A DNA stretch of 64,000 nucleotides from Streptomyces sp. V3I7. Lineage in GTDB: Bacteria; Actinomycetota; Actinomycetes; Streptomycetales; Streptomycetaceae. A model generated the notes under the pieces. That model saw only the letters and a list, made by a program, of their open reading frames with translations. It searched no databases and had not been told where the DNA came from. The stretch covers positions 3,079,001 through 3,143,000 of the forward strand of contig NZ_JAUSZK010000001.1 in assembly GCF_030817495.1 (NCBI RefSeq), in the 5' to 3' direction. The position numbers and the translations under genes were made by a program. This document shows, one piece after another, positions 34,024-43,834 of the stretch (the first letter of the stretch is position 1; each line of letters begins with the position of its first letter).

Positions 34024-34338
34024 GTGTTCGGACTGTTTGTACGTTTCACGTGCAAGGACGAAACAGCCGCAGCCGCGTTCGACGAGCTGGTGGCCCGGAC
34101 TGGCGAGCAGATCCACGCGAACGAACCCGGGACGGTGGTCTACGCCGTGCACCGCGTTGACGGCCGTCCGCTGGAGCGCGTGTTCTACGAGCTCTACCGG
34201 GACGAAGTGGCCTTCGAAGAGCACGAGTCCAAGGACTATGTTTGTGCCTTTCTTTCCGACAGGGAGCAGTACCTCGCTGCCACGGAGGTCGACCGCTTGG
34301 GCTTCGTGTCCGGCAAGGGGGTGAGCCTTGAGCACTGA
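34024..34338 (+). CDS. Antibiotic biosynthesis monooxygenase (ABM) domain protein
   Basis: 104 residues, one dimeric ferredoxin-like ABM domain: LFVRFTCKDETAAAAFDEL, EPGTVVYAVHRVD, RVFYELYRDEVAFEEHESK. ABM proteins include quinol and heme-type monooxygenases without cofactors, and also small binding proteins; substrate unknown. GTG 34024 follows GAGAGGACC. The gene's 3' end overlaps the XRE gene by 11 bases, so the two proteins are made together, suggesting that ABM may produce or sense the XRE ligand. Confidence 0.8.
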   Translation: MFGLFVRFTCKDETAAAAFDELVARTGEQIHANEPGTVVYAVHRVDGRPLERVFYELYRDEVAFEEHESKDYVCAFLSDREQYLAATEVDRLGFVSGKGVSLEH

Positions 34339-35557
34339 GTACCAGAAGGCACTCGGCCGGAAGATCGCCTTCAACCGCAAGCGCCGGGGGCTCTCGCAGA
34401 AGGAGTTCGCCGGCCTGCTGGAACGCTCGGAAGCATGGGTGTCCCAAGTGGAGCGGGGCGTACGGCGTATCGACCGGATGACCGTGCTGGAGAAGGTCGC
34501 CGACGTCCTGAGCATGCCGATCGCCGAGTTGGCGGCCGAGGCACCTCTCGTTGCGTCGGCGGCCCAGGGCGAACCGCCGGGTGCGAGCCGACTGCGGTTG
34601 GTACTCAGCGCCGCGCACTCGCTCAAGGCGGTACTCGGTCCGCAGGACGCTTCCCCCGATGTGCCGGGGCTCCGTAGTGAGGTCGACCGCGCGTGGTCGC
34701 TTACCCATCAGGGCGACTACGCGGACTTGGCGGAGTTGCTCGAAGGGCTGATTCCTCGGCTGGAGGCAGCCACACGATCGGTTCCTGGGCCCGACCGACC
34801 CGAGCTGTTCCGGCTGCTGGCGGCCACGTACCACACGTGCAGCAGCGCCCTCGCGAACATGGGGGAGCTCGACTCGGCCTGGGTCGCCGCCGACCGCGCG
34901 GTGGTCGCTGCCGAACGCGCGAATGACCCACTGCTGATGGCGGCCGGTGAGTTCCGGCTGTCGCTGGTCTTCCTCGGCGCACGCCACTTCGAGCAGGCGG
35001 CTCAGGTGTCGGGGAGCACGGCTGAGGCGCTGCGGCCTCTGGCGGACTCCGGGCAGGTCGAGGCGGTAGCACTGCATGGAGCTCTGACATTGCAACGGGC
35101 GATCGCTGCCGCCCGGTTGAACAAGGCTGATGAGGCGTACGACCACCTTCGCGAGGCTCGCACGGCGGCCGCACAGGTCGGCGAGGGACGTAACGACTAC
35201 AACACCGAGTTCGGACCGACCAACGTCGACTTGCACGAGGTGTCCGTCGCCGTCGATCTGGGTGACGCCGGAGTCGCTCTGCGGGCTGCGCAGGCCGTTG
35301 ACGCGTCGGGACTGTCCGCGGAACGGCAGACACGATTCCAGGTCGATGTGGCCAGAGCCCATGCCCAACGGCGGCAGACCTACGACGCGGTCGCAGCACT
35401 GCTGAGGGCGCAGGAGTTGTCGGCCGATCTGCTGCGATCCCTGCCGATGGTGAAACAGCTCACCGCAGACCTGCTCACCATGAGCCAGGCACCGTCTCAA
35501 GAACTGCGTGACCTGGCAGAGGAGCTGGGCGTCTACGGAACATGGACTGGCAGCTGA
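34328..35557 (+). CDS. XRE family regulator with TPR-like helical domain
   Basis: 409 residues. The DNA-binding domain (residues 5-65) is KIAFNRKRRGLSQKEFAGLL with ERSEAWVSQVERGVRRIDR; the remaining 330 residues are helical and repetitive (LEAATRSVPGPDRPELFRLL, LANMGELDSAWVAADRAVV, RLNKADEAYDHLREARTAA), the tetratricopeptide pattern of Streptomyces signalling XRE proteins. TTG 34328 follows GGGGGTGAGCC. Probably binds the repeated sites upstream of the ABM gene. Orphan receptor for a small molecule is an attractive but unproven view. Confidence 0.85.
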   Translation: MSTEYQKALGRKIAFNRKRRGLSQKEFAGLLERSEAWVSQVERGVRRIDRMTVLEKVADVLSMPIAELAAEAPLVASAAQGEPPGASRLRLVLSAAHSLKAVLGPQDASPDVPGLRSEVDRAWSLTHQGDYADLAELLEGLIPRLEAATRSVPGPDRPELFRLLAATYHTCSSALANMGELDSAWVAADRAVVAAERANDPLLMAAGEFRLSLVFLGARHFEQAAQVSGSTAEALRPLADSGQVEAVALHGALTLQRAIAAARLNKADEAYDHLREARTAAAQVGEGRNDYNTEFGPTNVDLHEVSVAVDLGDAGVALRAAQAVDASGLSAERQTRFQVDVARAHAQRRQTYDAVAALLRAQELSADLLRSLPMVKQLTADLLTMSQAPSQELRDLAEELGVYGTWTGS

Positions 35558-35589
35558 GGCTCCAAAGGCGCTTGCAAGTGGGGAGCGCC

Positions 35590-35769
35590 ATGGCAGATGA
35601 GTACGTCTTGCTGGTGGGCGACGACGTGCCGCACGACGTGGTGCTCACCAAATCCCGGCAGCCGCGTCCTGGACGCCGCTCAGGTCGTACGTCGGCTGAC
35701 GGGGCTGAGTCTCTGGCGCCGCAAGCGTCTGCCGGCGCACAGCCGGAACCGGACCTCCGCACGCCCTGA
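35590..35769 (+). pseudogene. Frameshifted ribosomal L7/L12-C-domain-like small gene
   Basis: Starts MADEYVLLVGDDVPHDVVLTK, then must change frame to read VLDAAQVVRRLTGLSLWRRKRL, a helix-turn resembling the L7/L12 C-terminal fold (compare IKxVRExTGLGLKEAK). After that it loses any pattern. Streptomyces carries several short stand-alone proteins of this kind. Gene with at least one frameshift and a missing end. Confidence 0.45.
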
Positions 35770-35834
35770 CGAGCAACCTCACCCAACTCTGGTGTGCAGC
35801 AACACGTTTCGCGTTCCTCTAGGCAGGTGGAGCA

Positions 35835-35910
35835 GTGGAGCAGATACTCGTCAGCCTCGTCGCCGATCGTCGGCGCACTGCTGGGCGCCGCGCTCGGTTA
35901 CGTCTTGTGA
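35835..35910 (+). pseudogene. Broken tiny membrane peptide gene
   Basis: GTG 35835 gives EQILVSLV; one frame change then gives PIVGALLGAALGYVL and a stop at 35910. Together a one-helix peptide of about 25 residues; length 76 is not divisible by three. Low confidence. Confidence 0.3.
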
Positions 35911-36060
35911 TCCGTGCCCCGTGAGCCGCGTGGATCGGCTACTCAGGAAGCGTCCCGGCGTCAGTCACGTCGGCCGCGCTCTAAAAGGGCGGACTCTGTG
36001 AAAGCAGGCACTACTCGGAAACCACAGCGTGGTAGCTGAGCCCTGCCTACGCTGCTGGTC

Positions 36061-36525
36061 ATGCAATGGACGGCGATTGTGGCAACCGCGTTTGGTGCGG
36101 TCATCGGCGTTGTAAGCACGCTGACGGTAGACCGTGTCCGTTGGGGGCGTGAGTTGTCCGAGCGGGACAGAGATGCCATGCGAACCTCCTACGCGCTGTA
36201 CGTAGAGGCACTGACCCAGGCACACGATGACATCACCCAGGTCAGTCGTGATCCGGGTCCTTCAGCCGCCGAGCGGGCGGAGTCGGTACGGACCGTGATC
36301 GGGAGGCATGGCGTGTACGCCAAGCAGCACCAACTCGAGCTCACATCCCCGATGATCGTTGTCCGACTCGCCCTCAAGGCTGCACACGAGCTGGCGGGCT
36401 ATCGAGACAGCGTCATCAGTGGTTACACCCGAGCAGATGCTGAATGCACAGCGGCACGGGCAGCCTACCGAGAGGCCAGATACAGCCTGATCGACGCCAT
36501 GCGCTCAAGCTTGGAGCGCCGGTAA
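36061..36525 (+). CDS. Single-pass membrane protein, hypothetical
   Basis: 154 residues. One N-terminal helix (AIVATAFGAVIGVVSTLTV) followed by a charged helical cytosolic domain (RELSERDRDAMRTSYALYVEAL, AAHELAGYRDSVISG). ATG 36061 has TACGCT seven bases upstream, typical of leaderless genes. No named family. Similar architecture to the protein at 22360-22800. Confidence 0.6.
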   Translation: MQWTAIVATAFGAVIGVVSTLTVDRVRWGRELSERDRDAMRTSYALYVEALTQAHDDITQVSRDPGPSAAERAESVRTVIGRHGVYAKQHQLELTSPMIVVRLALKAAHELAGYRDSVISGYTRADAECTAARAAYREARYSLIDAMRSSLERR

Positions 36526-36930
36526 CAGCGGTGATGACCATGCCGTGACAGGCACGGTCTCTCCTGAGTGCGCGACGACGGCAGGCAGAATGATCAGGTC
36601 ACTGGAGGCGAACGCTATGTTGTGTCACGGCAGCGCACCTAGCGGAGCGCCCATGGCGGGCTGAACGACATAGCAGCAGCATGCTCCCACTCGGCCGATC
36701 TCCCGAATGGTCCGCTCACGCGCCCGCATCCGTGACGGCGACGGTACGGCGACCCCCCGGCACGGGAATGCCGAAGCGGGTGAGGAGGGTTGGGGTGTCG
36801 CGTCGGACACGCTCCACGTGGTCCAGCAACTCAAGCTGAGCCGGAGCAAGGCCGTGGCCGCCGTCTTCGACACGGTCGGTCGGGGGCCGTCCCGCACCTG
36901 ACGGCCCAAGAGGCGGCCCATCACAGCGAC
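36526..36930. other. 405-base gap at the right edge of the accessory region
   Basis: A rightward 64-codon frame (36707-36901) ends with DTLHVVQQLKLSRSKAVAAVF, which has natural composition and may be a gene's C-terminal remnant; no family recognised. The gpmA terminator follows. Confidence 0.35.
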
Positions 36931-36969
36931 AAGGCCTCTACCTGCGACGAGTGCGCAGGTAGAGGCCTT
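36931..36969 (-). terminator. Strong terminator of gpmA
   Basis: Perfect 16-bp arms AAGGCCTCTACCTGCG (36931-36946) and CGCAGGTAGAGGCCTT (36954-36969), 7-base loop, 12 bases beyond the gpmA stop. Confidence 0.9.
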
Positions 36970-36981
36970 AATCCTTCAGCG

Positions 36982-37743
36982 TTACTTCTTCTTGCCCTGG
37001 TTCTTGACCGCCTCGATCGCCGCCGCGGCCGCCTCCGGGTCGAGGTACTTGCCGCCGGGGGTGACCGGCTTGAAGTCGGCGTCGAGTTCGTAGCAGAGCG
37101 GGATGCCCGTGGGGATGTTGAGGCCCGCGATGTCCTCGTCGGAGATGCCGTCCAGGTGCTTGACCAGGGCGCGCAGGCTGTTGCCGTGGGCGGCGACCAG
37201 GACGGTGTGGCCGTCGAGGAGGTCCGGGACGATGCCGTCGTACCAGTACGGCAGCATGCGGTCGACGACGTCCTTCAGGCACTCCGTGCGCGGGCGCAGC
37301 TCCGGCGGGATGGAGGCGTAGCGCGCGTCGTCGGCCTGGGAGAACTCGGCGTCGTCCGGCAGCGGCGGGGGCGGGGTGTCGTACGAGCGGCGCCACAGCA
37401 TGAACTGCTCCTCGCCGAACTCGGCGAGGGTCTGCGCCTTGTCCTTGCCCTGGAGGGCGCCGTAGTGGCGCTCGTTCAGGCGCCAGGAGCGGTGCACCGG
37501 GATCCAGTGGCGGTCGGCGGACTCCAGCGCGAGCTGCGCCGTGCGGATCGCGCGCTTCTGGAGGGAGGTGTGGACCACGTCGGGGAGCAGGCCGGCGTCC
37601 TTCAGCAGCTCACCGCCGCGGACCGCCTCCTTCTCGCCCTTCTCGGTGAGGTTGACGTCCACCCAGCCGGTGAACAGGTTCTTCGCGTTCCACTCGCTCT
37701 CGCCGTGGCGGAGGAGGATCAGCTTGTACGGTGCGTCGGCCAT
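36982..37743 (-). CDS. gpmA: 2,3-bisphosphoglycerate-dependent phosphoglycerate mutase
   Basis: 253 residues, the standard length. It interconverts 3- and 2-phosphoglycerate in glycolysis. [12 protein letters not shown] contains the phospho-His; [15 protein letters not shown] and the second His in [17 protein letters not shown] are intact. A Lys-rich C-terminus (NQGKKK) ends the protein. ATG 37743. First core gene right of the accessory region (SCO4209 in S. coelicolor by synteny). Confidence 0.95.
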   Translation of the reverse strand: MADAPYKLILLRHGESEWNAKNLFTGWVDVNLTEKGEKEAVRGGELLKDAGLLPDVVHTSLQKRAIRTAQLALESADRHWIPVHRSWRLNERHYGALQGKDKAQTLAEFGEEQFMLWRRSYDTPPPPLPDDAEFSQADDARYASIPPELRPRTECLKDVVDRMLPYWYDGIVPDLLDGHTVLVAAHGNSLRALVKHLDGISDEDIAGLNIPTGIPLCYELDADFKPVTPGGKYLDPEAAAAAIEAVKNQGKKK

Positions 37744-37937
37744 GCCTCAGAGCGTAATCCACCGCTTCGGACGGCCAACGGAGTGCCCGGCTCGCCGAAG
37801 CAGAAGCGCGTCTACGCGCCCGCCCCCAGCCCGACCCTTGACCGGTTCTGTTAATCGAGTAGCCCGGCGACCCCCAGCCCGCGTAAGTTGCGCTTAGCGC
37901 TTGAGCCGCTTACACAATTGCCTGATCTGGGGGAAGC

Positions 37938-39215
37938 ATGCCCATCGTCGCCGTGAGACGCGCCGCCCGGGAAGCCGTGAGCGGGTTGCCCCGCGAGTTC
38001 TGGTGGCTGTGGACCAGCACCCTCGTCAACCGGCTCGGCGGCTTCGTCGCCACGTTCATGGCGCTCTACTTGACCCTGGACCGCGGGTACAGCGCGTCGT
38101 ACGCCGGTCTCGTCGCCTCGCTGCACGGGCTCGGCGGGGTCGCCTCCTCCCTCGGCGGGGGCGTCATGGCCGACCGGCTCGGGCGGCGGCCCACGCTGCT
38201 CATCGCGCAGTCGGCCACCGCCGTCGCCGTGGCGCTGCTCGGGTTCGTGAGCCACCCCGTCGCCATCGCGGCCGTCGCCTTCCTCGTCGGCATGGCGTCC
38301 AACGCCTCCCGGCCGGCCGTACAGGCGATGATCGCCGACCTCGTCCGGCCCGAGGACCGGGTCCGCGCCTTCTCCCTCAACTACTGGGCGATCAACCTCG
38401 GCTTCGCCGTCTCCTCCATCGGCGCGGGCTTCATCGCGGAGGTCAGCTACCGCGCCGGCTTCCTCATCGAGGCCGGCATGACCGCGGCCTGCGCCCTCGT
38501 CGTCTTCGTCAAGCTGCCCGAGTCACGGCCGGTGCGGACCGCTCAGGAAGCCGCGTCGGAGACGAAGGACATCGGCCTCGGCACCGTGCTGCGCGACCGC
38601 CGGTACATGGCCGTCGTCGGACTGTCCTTCCTGGTCGCGCTCGTCTTCCAGCAGGGTGCGGTCGGTCTGCCGGTCGCGATGGGGACCGCCGGGTTCGCGC
38701 CCGCCGACTACGGCACCGCCATCGCCGTCAACGGCGTGATCATCGTCGCCCTCCAGATCCCGCTCACGCGCTTCATCGAGCACCGCGACCCGCGGCTGCT
38801 GCTCGTCCTGTCGTCCCTCCTCGCCGGGTACGGCTTCGGGCTCACCGCCTTCGCCGGGTCGGCCGGGACGTTCGCGCTGACGGTGTGCGTGTGGACGCTC
38901 GCGGAGATGGTCAACGCGCCGACGCAGACCCACCTCGTCGTGCGCCTCTCCCCCGTCCACGGGCGCGGCCGCTACCAGGGCGTGTACACGCTCTCCTGGT
39001 CCGTCGCCGCGCTGGTCGCCCCGCTGGTGTCCGGCGTCGTCATCGACCGGTTCGGCGCGGTGTGGCTGTGGGGGATGTGCGCGGTCGTCGGGACGGTGGC
39101 CGCGGCGGGGTACTGGGGGCTGATGCGCCGGCTTCCTGCCGTACGGCCCGCAGCCCCCTCTCCTGCTCACGCGGAAGCGGATGCCACGGCCGAACCCGAG
39201 GTCCGTACCGCCTGA
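37938..39215 (+). CDS. MFS transporter
   Basis: 425 residues with twelve predicted membrane helices in two halves. The loop between helices 2 and 3 reads GGGVMADRLGRRPTLL, the MFS signature, and the equivalent IEHRDPRLLLVL is in the second half. It resembles drug/efflux-type members (MDR-like) with no visible substrate clue. ATG 37938 follows GGGGGAAGC. Divergent from gpmA; next to YbjN and mshA. Confidence 0.88.
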   Translation: MPIVAVRRAAREAVSGLPREFWWLWTSTLVNRLGGFVATFMALYLTLDRGYSASYAGLVASLHGLGGVASSLGGGVMADRLGRRPTLLIAQSATAVAVALLGFVSHPVAIAAVAFLVGMASNASRPAVQAMIADLVRPEDRVRAFSLNYWAINLGFAVSSIGAGFIAEVSYRAGFLIEAGMTAACALVVFVKLPESRPVRTAQEAASETKDIGLGTVLRDRRYMAVVGLSFLVALVFQQGAVGLPVAMGTAGFAPADYGTAIAVNGVIIVALQIPLTRFIEHRDPRLLLVLSSLLAGYGFGLTAFAGSAGTFALTVCVWTLAEMVNAPTQTHLVVRLSPVHGRGRYQGVYTLSWSVAALVAPLVSGVVIDRFGAVWLWGMCAVVGTVAAAGYWGLMRRLPAVRPAAPSPAHAEADATAEPEVRTA

Positions 39216-39252
39216 GACGCGAGACCGACCCGGCGCACCGGCAGGGCGTACG

Positions 39253-39768
39253 TCAGTCCCCCACGCCCCGCGTCAGATGCGCGAACGCGTCGAGGTTCCG
39301 CGTCGGCTCACCCCGGGAGACGCGCCACGCGTACTCCTTGCGGATCGCGCTCGCGAAGCCCAGCTCCAGCAGCGTGTTGAAGGCGCCGTCCGCCGCCTCC
39401 AGGACCTGGCCGAGCACGCGGTCGATCTCGTCGGCGGTGACGGAGGCGAGGGACAGGCGGCCGGTGACGTAGATGTCGCCGAGCGGGTCGACGGCGTAAC
39501 TGACGCCGTACAGCTTGAGGTTGCGCTCCAGCAGCCAGCGGTGGACGCCCGCCTCGTTCTCGTCGGGGTGACGGATCACGAAGGCGTTGAGCGAGAGGGA
39601 GTGGCGGCCGACGATCAGCGAGACGGTCGTCGACAGCTTGCGGGTGCCGGGCAGCTTCGCCACGTACGTACCGGGCCGCGGGCTCTCCCACTCCAGCTCG
39701 GCGTCCTTGAGCGCGTCCTCGACGACCTGCGCGGCGGCCTGCTGCGCCGCACTCATGGCATCACCCAT
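39253..39768 (-). CDS. YbjN domain-containing protein
   Basis: 171 residues. The YbjN fold (type III secretion chaperone-like) is visible as [52 protein letters not shown] and [27 protein letters not shown]. Function in actinobacteria is unknown. The start at 39768 overlaps the mshA stop by 8 bases; ATG 39756 (MSAAQQAA) is the alternative. Cotranscribed after mshA. Confidence 0.85.
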   Translation of the reverse strand: MGDAMSAAQQAAAQVVEDALKDAELEWESPRPGTYVAKLPGTRKLSTTVSLIVGRHSLSLNAFVIRHPDENEAGVHRWLLERNLKLYGVSYAVDPLGDIYVTGRLSLASVTADEIDRVLGQVLEAADGAFNTLLELGFASAIRKEYAWRVSRGEPTRNLDAFAHLTRGVGD

Positions 39769-41107
39769 GGGGGGAGCGTACGCGACGGCGGTGGGACTGG
39801 GTCGCGGCCGTGTACACGTCGGCGGTGGCCGCGGCCGAGGCGTCCCAGCCGAACGACTGCGCGTGCGCGGCGGCGGCCACGCCCATGCGCGCCGTCAGGG
39901 CCGCTCCGCCGTCGGCGTCCGCGAAACGGCGCAGTACGCGCGCGTAGTCCGCGGGTTCGTGGCCGGGGACCAGGAAGCCGGTCTCGCCGTCCCGTACGGC
40001 CACCGGAAGGCCGCCGACCGAGGCGGCGAGCACGGGCGTGCCGGCCGCCTGCGCCTCTATGGCGACCAGGCCGAAGGACTCGCTGTACGACGGCATGACC
40101 AGCACGGACGCGGCCCGGAACCAGTCGGCGAGCCGGTCCTGGCCGACGGGCGGGCAGAACCGTACGACGTCCGCGATGCCGAGCCGGGCGGCGAGCTTCT
40201 GGAGCCCCTCGGGCTTGGCGAGGCCGCTGCCGCTGGGGCCGCCGACGATGGGGACGAGGATGTTCGAGCGCAGCTCGGGGCGCTCGTCGAGGAGGACGGC
40301 CACGGCGCGGAGCAGCACGTCGGGCGCCTTGAGGGGCTGTATGCGGCCCGCGAAGAGCGGGATGAGGGCGTCCTGCGGGAGGCCGAGGCGGGCGCGGGCG
40401 GCGGCGCGGCCGTCGCCGGGGCGGAAGCGGTCGAGGTTCACGCCGGGGTGGACGACGGCGACCTTGGCGGGGTCGGCGGCGTAGTGCCGTACCAGCTCGT
40501 CGGCCTCCTCGGCGGTGTTCGCGACGAGGCGGTCGGCGGCGGCGACGATCTGGGTCTCGCCGATGACGCGGGCGGCGGGCTCGGGGGTGTCGCCGACGGC
40601 CAGGCTGGCGTTCTTGACCTTGGCCATGGTGTGCATGGCGTGCACCAGGGGGACGCCCCAGCGCTGGGCGGCGAGCCAGCCGACGTGGCCGGAGAGCCAG
40701 TAGTGGGAGTGGACCAGGTCGTAGTGGCCGGGGCGGTGGCCGGCCCAGGCCTGCATCACGCCGTGCGTGAAGGCGCACAGCTGGGCCGGGAGGTCCTCCT
40801 TGGCGAGGCCCTCGTAGGGACCGGCGTCGACGTGCCGGACGAGGACGCCGGGGGCCAGTTCGACGGTCGGCGGCAGGGCCCCGGCGGTCGAGCGGGTGAA
40901 GATCTCGACCTCGATGTTGATCGCGGCGAGGCGCTGCGCGAGCTCCACGATGTAGACGTTCATGCCGCCGGCGTCGCCGGTGCCGGGCTGGTGGAGCGGC
41001 GAGGTGTGCACGGAGAGCATGGCGACACGGCGCGGCCTGCGGTGCAGCCTGAGACGCGCAGGCGAGGCCGGGGAGCGACGCCCGAGCCTGCTCACGTACT
41101 GGCTCAC
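39761..41107 (-). CDS. mshA: D-inositol-3-phosphate glycosyltransferase, mycothiol synthesis
   Basis: 448 residues. MshA joins GlcNAc from UDP-GlcNAc to inositol 3-phosphate, the first step of mycothiol, the actinobacterial thiol. GT4 features: [15 protein letters not shown] near the start, the [16 protein letters not shown] segment, [15 protein letters not shown] and the C-terminal EX7E region [23 protein letters not shown] 41107 ([11 protein letters not shown]) follows GGAGGAACGCCAC; the frame is open further upstream. Confidence 0.93.
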   Translation of the reverse strand: MSQYVSRLGRRSPASPARLRLHRRPRRVAMLSVHTSPLHQPGTGDAGGMNVYIVELAQRLAAINIEVEIFTRSTAGALPPTVELAPGVLVRHVDAGPYEGLAKEDLPAQLCAFTHGVMQAWAGHRPGHYDLVHSHYWLSGHVGWLAAQRWGVPLVHAMHTMAKVKNASLAVGDTPEPAARVIGETQIVAAADRLVANTAEEADELVRHYAADPAKVAVVHPGVNLDRFRPGDGRAAARARLGLPQDALIPLFAGRIQPLKAPDVLLRAVAVLLDERPELRSNILVPIVGGPSGSGLAKPEGLQKLAARLGIADVVRFCPPVGQDRLADWFRAASVLVMPSYSESFGLVAIEAQAAGTPVLAASVGGLPVAVRDGETGFLVPGHEPADYARVLRRFADADGGAALTARMGVAAAAHAQSFGWDASAAATADVYTAATQSHRRRVRSPHG

Positions 41108-41309
41108 GTGGCGTTCCTCCTCGCTGCGGGCCTGCCGGACGGAGGATGTGGGGTGCCCTCCACGGGGGTGCAACAGTGGAGGAAGCAGCTCCATTTCCTG
41201 ATCATGGGCATTTACTCAATCATTACCCGTGATCGCTCAACCGTTCGGCACGGGTCTGCCCGCACCGGCGCGCCCCGCGCGTCCGCTTCGCCCCCTTACC
41301 CTCGTAACC

Positions 41310-42176
41310 ATGACAGCCCGCGCAGCCGCTCTTCCCCACTCTCGGCTTCGCTCCCACTCTCGGCTTCGCTCGGGCGGGGGCACCCCCATCGTGGGAACGG
41401 TGACGCGCGGGACCACGAATCCGAACCGTCTGCGCCGTATGGACCGCTGGATCGCGGCCACGCACGGCGCCGAACTGCGTCGCGCCGGCGACCCCGTGGC
41501 CATCGACCTCGGCTACGGCGCCGCGCCCTGGACGGCCGTCGAACTCCTCGGCCGGCTCCGCACCGTCGCGCCCCGCGCGCGCGTGGTCGGCGTCGAGATC
41601 GAACCGGACCGGGTCGCCGCGGCGAAGCCCTACGAGCGCGACGGGCTCGAATTCCGGCACGGCGGCTTCGAGATACCCGTCGCCGGGCGGCCGCTGCTCA
41701 TCCGGGCCGCCAACGTCCTGCGCCAGTACGACGAGGCCGAGGTCGCCGCCGTGTGGGAGCGGCTGCGCGCGCGGCTCGCCCCGGTGGGGCCGCACTCCCG
41801 CGGCGGGCTGCTGGTCGAGGGGACCTGCGACGAGATCGGGCGCCGGCACGTGTGGGTGGCGCTCGGCCCGGAGGGGCCGCGGACGGTCACCTTCGCCACC
41901 CGGCTCGGCTCGCTGGAGCGCCCGTCCGACCTGGCCGAACGCCTGCCCAAGGCGCTCATCCACCGCAACGTCCCGGGCGAGCCGGTACACGCCTTCCTCC
42001 GCGACTTCGACCGCGCCTGGGCCGCCGCCGCGCCCTACGCCTCCTACGGCGCCCGTCAGCGCTGGATCCGGACGGTACGGGACCTCACCGCCGACTGGCC
42101 GGTGACGGACTCGTCGGCGCGATGGCGGCAGGGGGAAGTGACGGTGGCGTGGGGGGCGTTGACGCCCCGGTACTGA
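41310..42176 (+). CDS. Class I SAM-dependent methyltransferase
   Basis: 288 residues. A motif-I like AIDLGYGAAPWT (Gly-rich SAM loop), motif II RVVGVEIEPDRV, and NVLRQYDEAE in the region of motif IV. The substrate is not predictable. TACCCT lies just before ATG 41310 (leaderless type). Residues 9-34 contain a tandem repeat (HSRLRSHSRLRS) from a dispersed genomic repeat that inserted in frame. Divergent from mshA. Confidence 0.8.
   Translation: MTARAAALPHSRLRSHSRLRSGGGTPIVGTVTRGTTNPNRLRRMDRWIAATHGAELRRAGDPVAIDLGYGAAPWTAVELLGRLRTVAPRARVVGVEIEPDRVAAAKPYERDGLEFRHGGFEIPVAGRPLLIRAANVLRQYDEAEVAAVWERLRARLAPVGPHSRGGLLVEGTCDEIGRRHVWVALGPEGPRTVTFATRLGSLERPSDLAERLPKALIHRNVPGEPVHAFLRDFDRAWAAAAPYASYGARQRWIRTVRDLTADWPVTDSSARWRQGEVTVAWGALTPRY
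41335..41397 (+). repeat. Dispersed Streptomyces repeat inside a coding sequence
   Basis: 18-bp tandem copies of CCCACTCTCGGCTTCGCT (41335-41352 and 41353-41370) followed by CGGGCGGGGGCACCCCCATCG. This string belongs to a small palindromic repeat found scattered through many Streptomyces genomes, from recall. It adds about 20 codons without breaking the frame. Confidence 0.7.
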
Positions 42177-42419
42177 CGCCGGGCCGCCGCCGCGTATCGG
42201 CCCCGGCCTGCCTCTCCCGCAGATCACCCGTTCGTGGAGCGAGGCGGGGAACGATCACCGTGAGTCGTTCGTCACACAGGCGGAGGGATCGTCATGCGGG
42301 GAGGAGAAGAGGGGCAGTCAGGCATCAGCCGCCTCTGTTGTCGCACGCGTCGTCATGACACGATCCCTCTGGGGGATTTGCGCGTTCCGTGACGTTGTAT
42401 CAGCTTTGGGGGTAGGGGT

Positions 42420-43583
42420 ATGGGACCGGGCAAGCGGAGCCTGCTTCCGGGCAGGCGCGGCGTCCTCGCGGCGGCGGTGACCGTGGTCTGTGCGGTGACG
42501 GTGCTGGCGGTACCGGGCGTGGCGTTCGCGAACTCGGGCTCGATAGCGGCGCCCGCGTCGAGGCCCGGCACGGCGGCACAACTGCCCCCGTCACCCTCGC
42601 CCAGCGCCTCCACGGCCTCGCCGACTCCCCCTCCTGACAAGGACCTTGAGGCCGTCCGCGTCAAGCTCGACGAGCTCTACCACGACGCGGCCGTCGCCAC
42701 CGACGCCTACAACGCGGCCGAGGAGAAGTCCCGCAAGCAGTCCGCCGAGATCGACGAACTGAACAAGCGGATCGCCAAGGGCCAGGCGCGGCTGGACGAG
42801 TTGCAGGACCGCATGGGGGCCGCGGCCCGTGCCCAGTACCGCTCCGGCGGGCTGCCGCCCGAGGCCCATCTGCTGCTGAGCGACAACCCGGAGAACTTCC
42901 TGGACGGCGCGCGGCGCGTGATGGAGGGACAACGGGCCACCAGGGGGCTGCTCTCGGAACTGACCCGGACCCAGCAGGACTTGGAGCAGTACACCGAGGA
43001 CGCCTCCGCCCGGCTGGAGCAGCTGGAGGCCAACCGCAAGGCCAAGGACGCCGCCAGAAGGAAGATCAAGAAGCGGATCGCGGCCGCCGAGAAGCTCGAG
43101 TCCCGGCTGGAGAAGGCGCAGAAGAAGCGGCTGGCCGAGCTGGAGGAGGAGGCCGCGCTCAGGGCGCAGACCGCGTGGCTCGGCACCGGGATACTCGACG
43201 AGCTCGGCGGCACGGCGTCCGGGCAAGGCAGGAAGGCCGTGGCGTTCGCCACCGCCCAGCTGGGCAAGCCGTACGTCTGGGGCGCCGAGGGACCCGACAC
43301 GTTCGACTGCTCGGGGCTGACGTCACAGGCCTGGGCGAGCGCCGGACACCCCATTCCGCGCACCTCACAGGAGCAGTGGAAGCGGCTGAAGCACGTGGCC
43401 ATCGAGGACATGCGCCCCGGTGACCTGGTCATCTACTTCCACGACGCCAGCCATGTCGGGATGTACGTGGGCCACGGCACGATCGTCCACGCGCCGCGCC
43501 CCGGACGGACGGTGACGATCACGGGCGCGGGCACCATGCCGATCCTGGGAGTCGTCCGCCCGGACGCGGGGGCGCACGAGTGA
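42420..43583 (+). CDS. Secreted NlpC/P60 cell-wall hydrolase
   Basis: 387 residues. Signal peptide (VTVVCAVTVLAVPGVAFANS), a Pro/Ser/Thr linker, a coiled coil of about 200 residues (from LEAVRVKLDELYHDAA to EEEAALRAQTAW) and an NlpC/P60 domain with the catalytic Cys in TFDCSGLT, His in HVGMYVGHG and a third polar residue. It cleaves peptidoglycan stem peptides. The layout matches RipA/CwlO-type hydrolases. A terminator (43614-43634) follows. I looked for a ydaO-type (c-di-AMP) riboswitch upstream and did not find its conserved boxes. Confidence 0.92.
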   Translation: MGPGKRSLLPGRRGVLAAAVTVVCAVTVLAVPGVAFANSGSIAAPASRPGTAAQLPPSPSPSASTASPTPPPDKDLEAVRVKLDELYHDAAVATDAYNAAEEKSRKQSAEIDELNKRIAKGQARLDELQDRMGAAARAQYRSGGLPPEAHLLLSDNPENFLDGARRVMEGQRATRGLLSELTRTQQDLEQYTEDASARLEQLEANRKAKDAARRKIKKRIAAAEKLESRLEKAQKKRLAELEEEAALRAQTAWLGTGILDELGGTASGQGRKAVAFATAQLGKPYVWGAEGPDTFDCSGLTSQAWASAGHPIPRTSQEQWKRLKHVAIEDMRPGDLVIYFHDASHVGMYVGHGTIVHAPRPGRTVTITGAGTMPILGVVRPDAGAHE

Positions 43584-43613
43584 TGTCCGCCACGTGACCC
43601 ACTCCACGCGGGA

Positions 43614-43634
43614 CTGCCCCCCAAACCGGGGCAG
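43614..43634 (+). terminator. Terminator after the NlpC/P60 gene
   Basis: CTGCCCC (43614-43620) / GGGGCAG (43628-43634), 31 bases after the stop. Confidence 0.55.
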
Positions 43635-43834
43635 GGCGTGAGCTTCGTCATCCCGGTCGGGCCGCCGAGGTGTCCAACTGCGGTACGGATCGCGGCATAT
43701 GACACTGGCCAGCGGCAGAGCGACGCGGCTCACACCATTCCGCTGCGGTGGCCTGTGCGGCTATGGTCCCCGTCGGGTGGGTCGAGGTCCCTCGCCCCGC
43801 CATGCCCTCGGGGGGAGGGAAGGAACCCAACAGA

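Noticed and set aside
42177..42419. c-di-AMP (ydaO) riboswitch before the NlpC/P60 gene
   Set aside because: Streptomyces cell-wall hydrolase genes often have one, but the conserved boxes are not seen here; only an imperfect GGGATCGTCATG inverted repeat is present.
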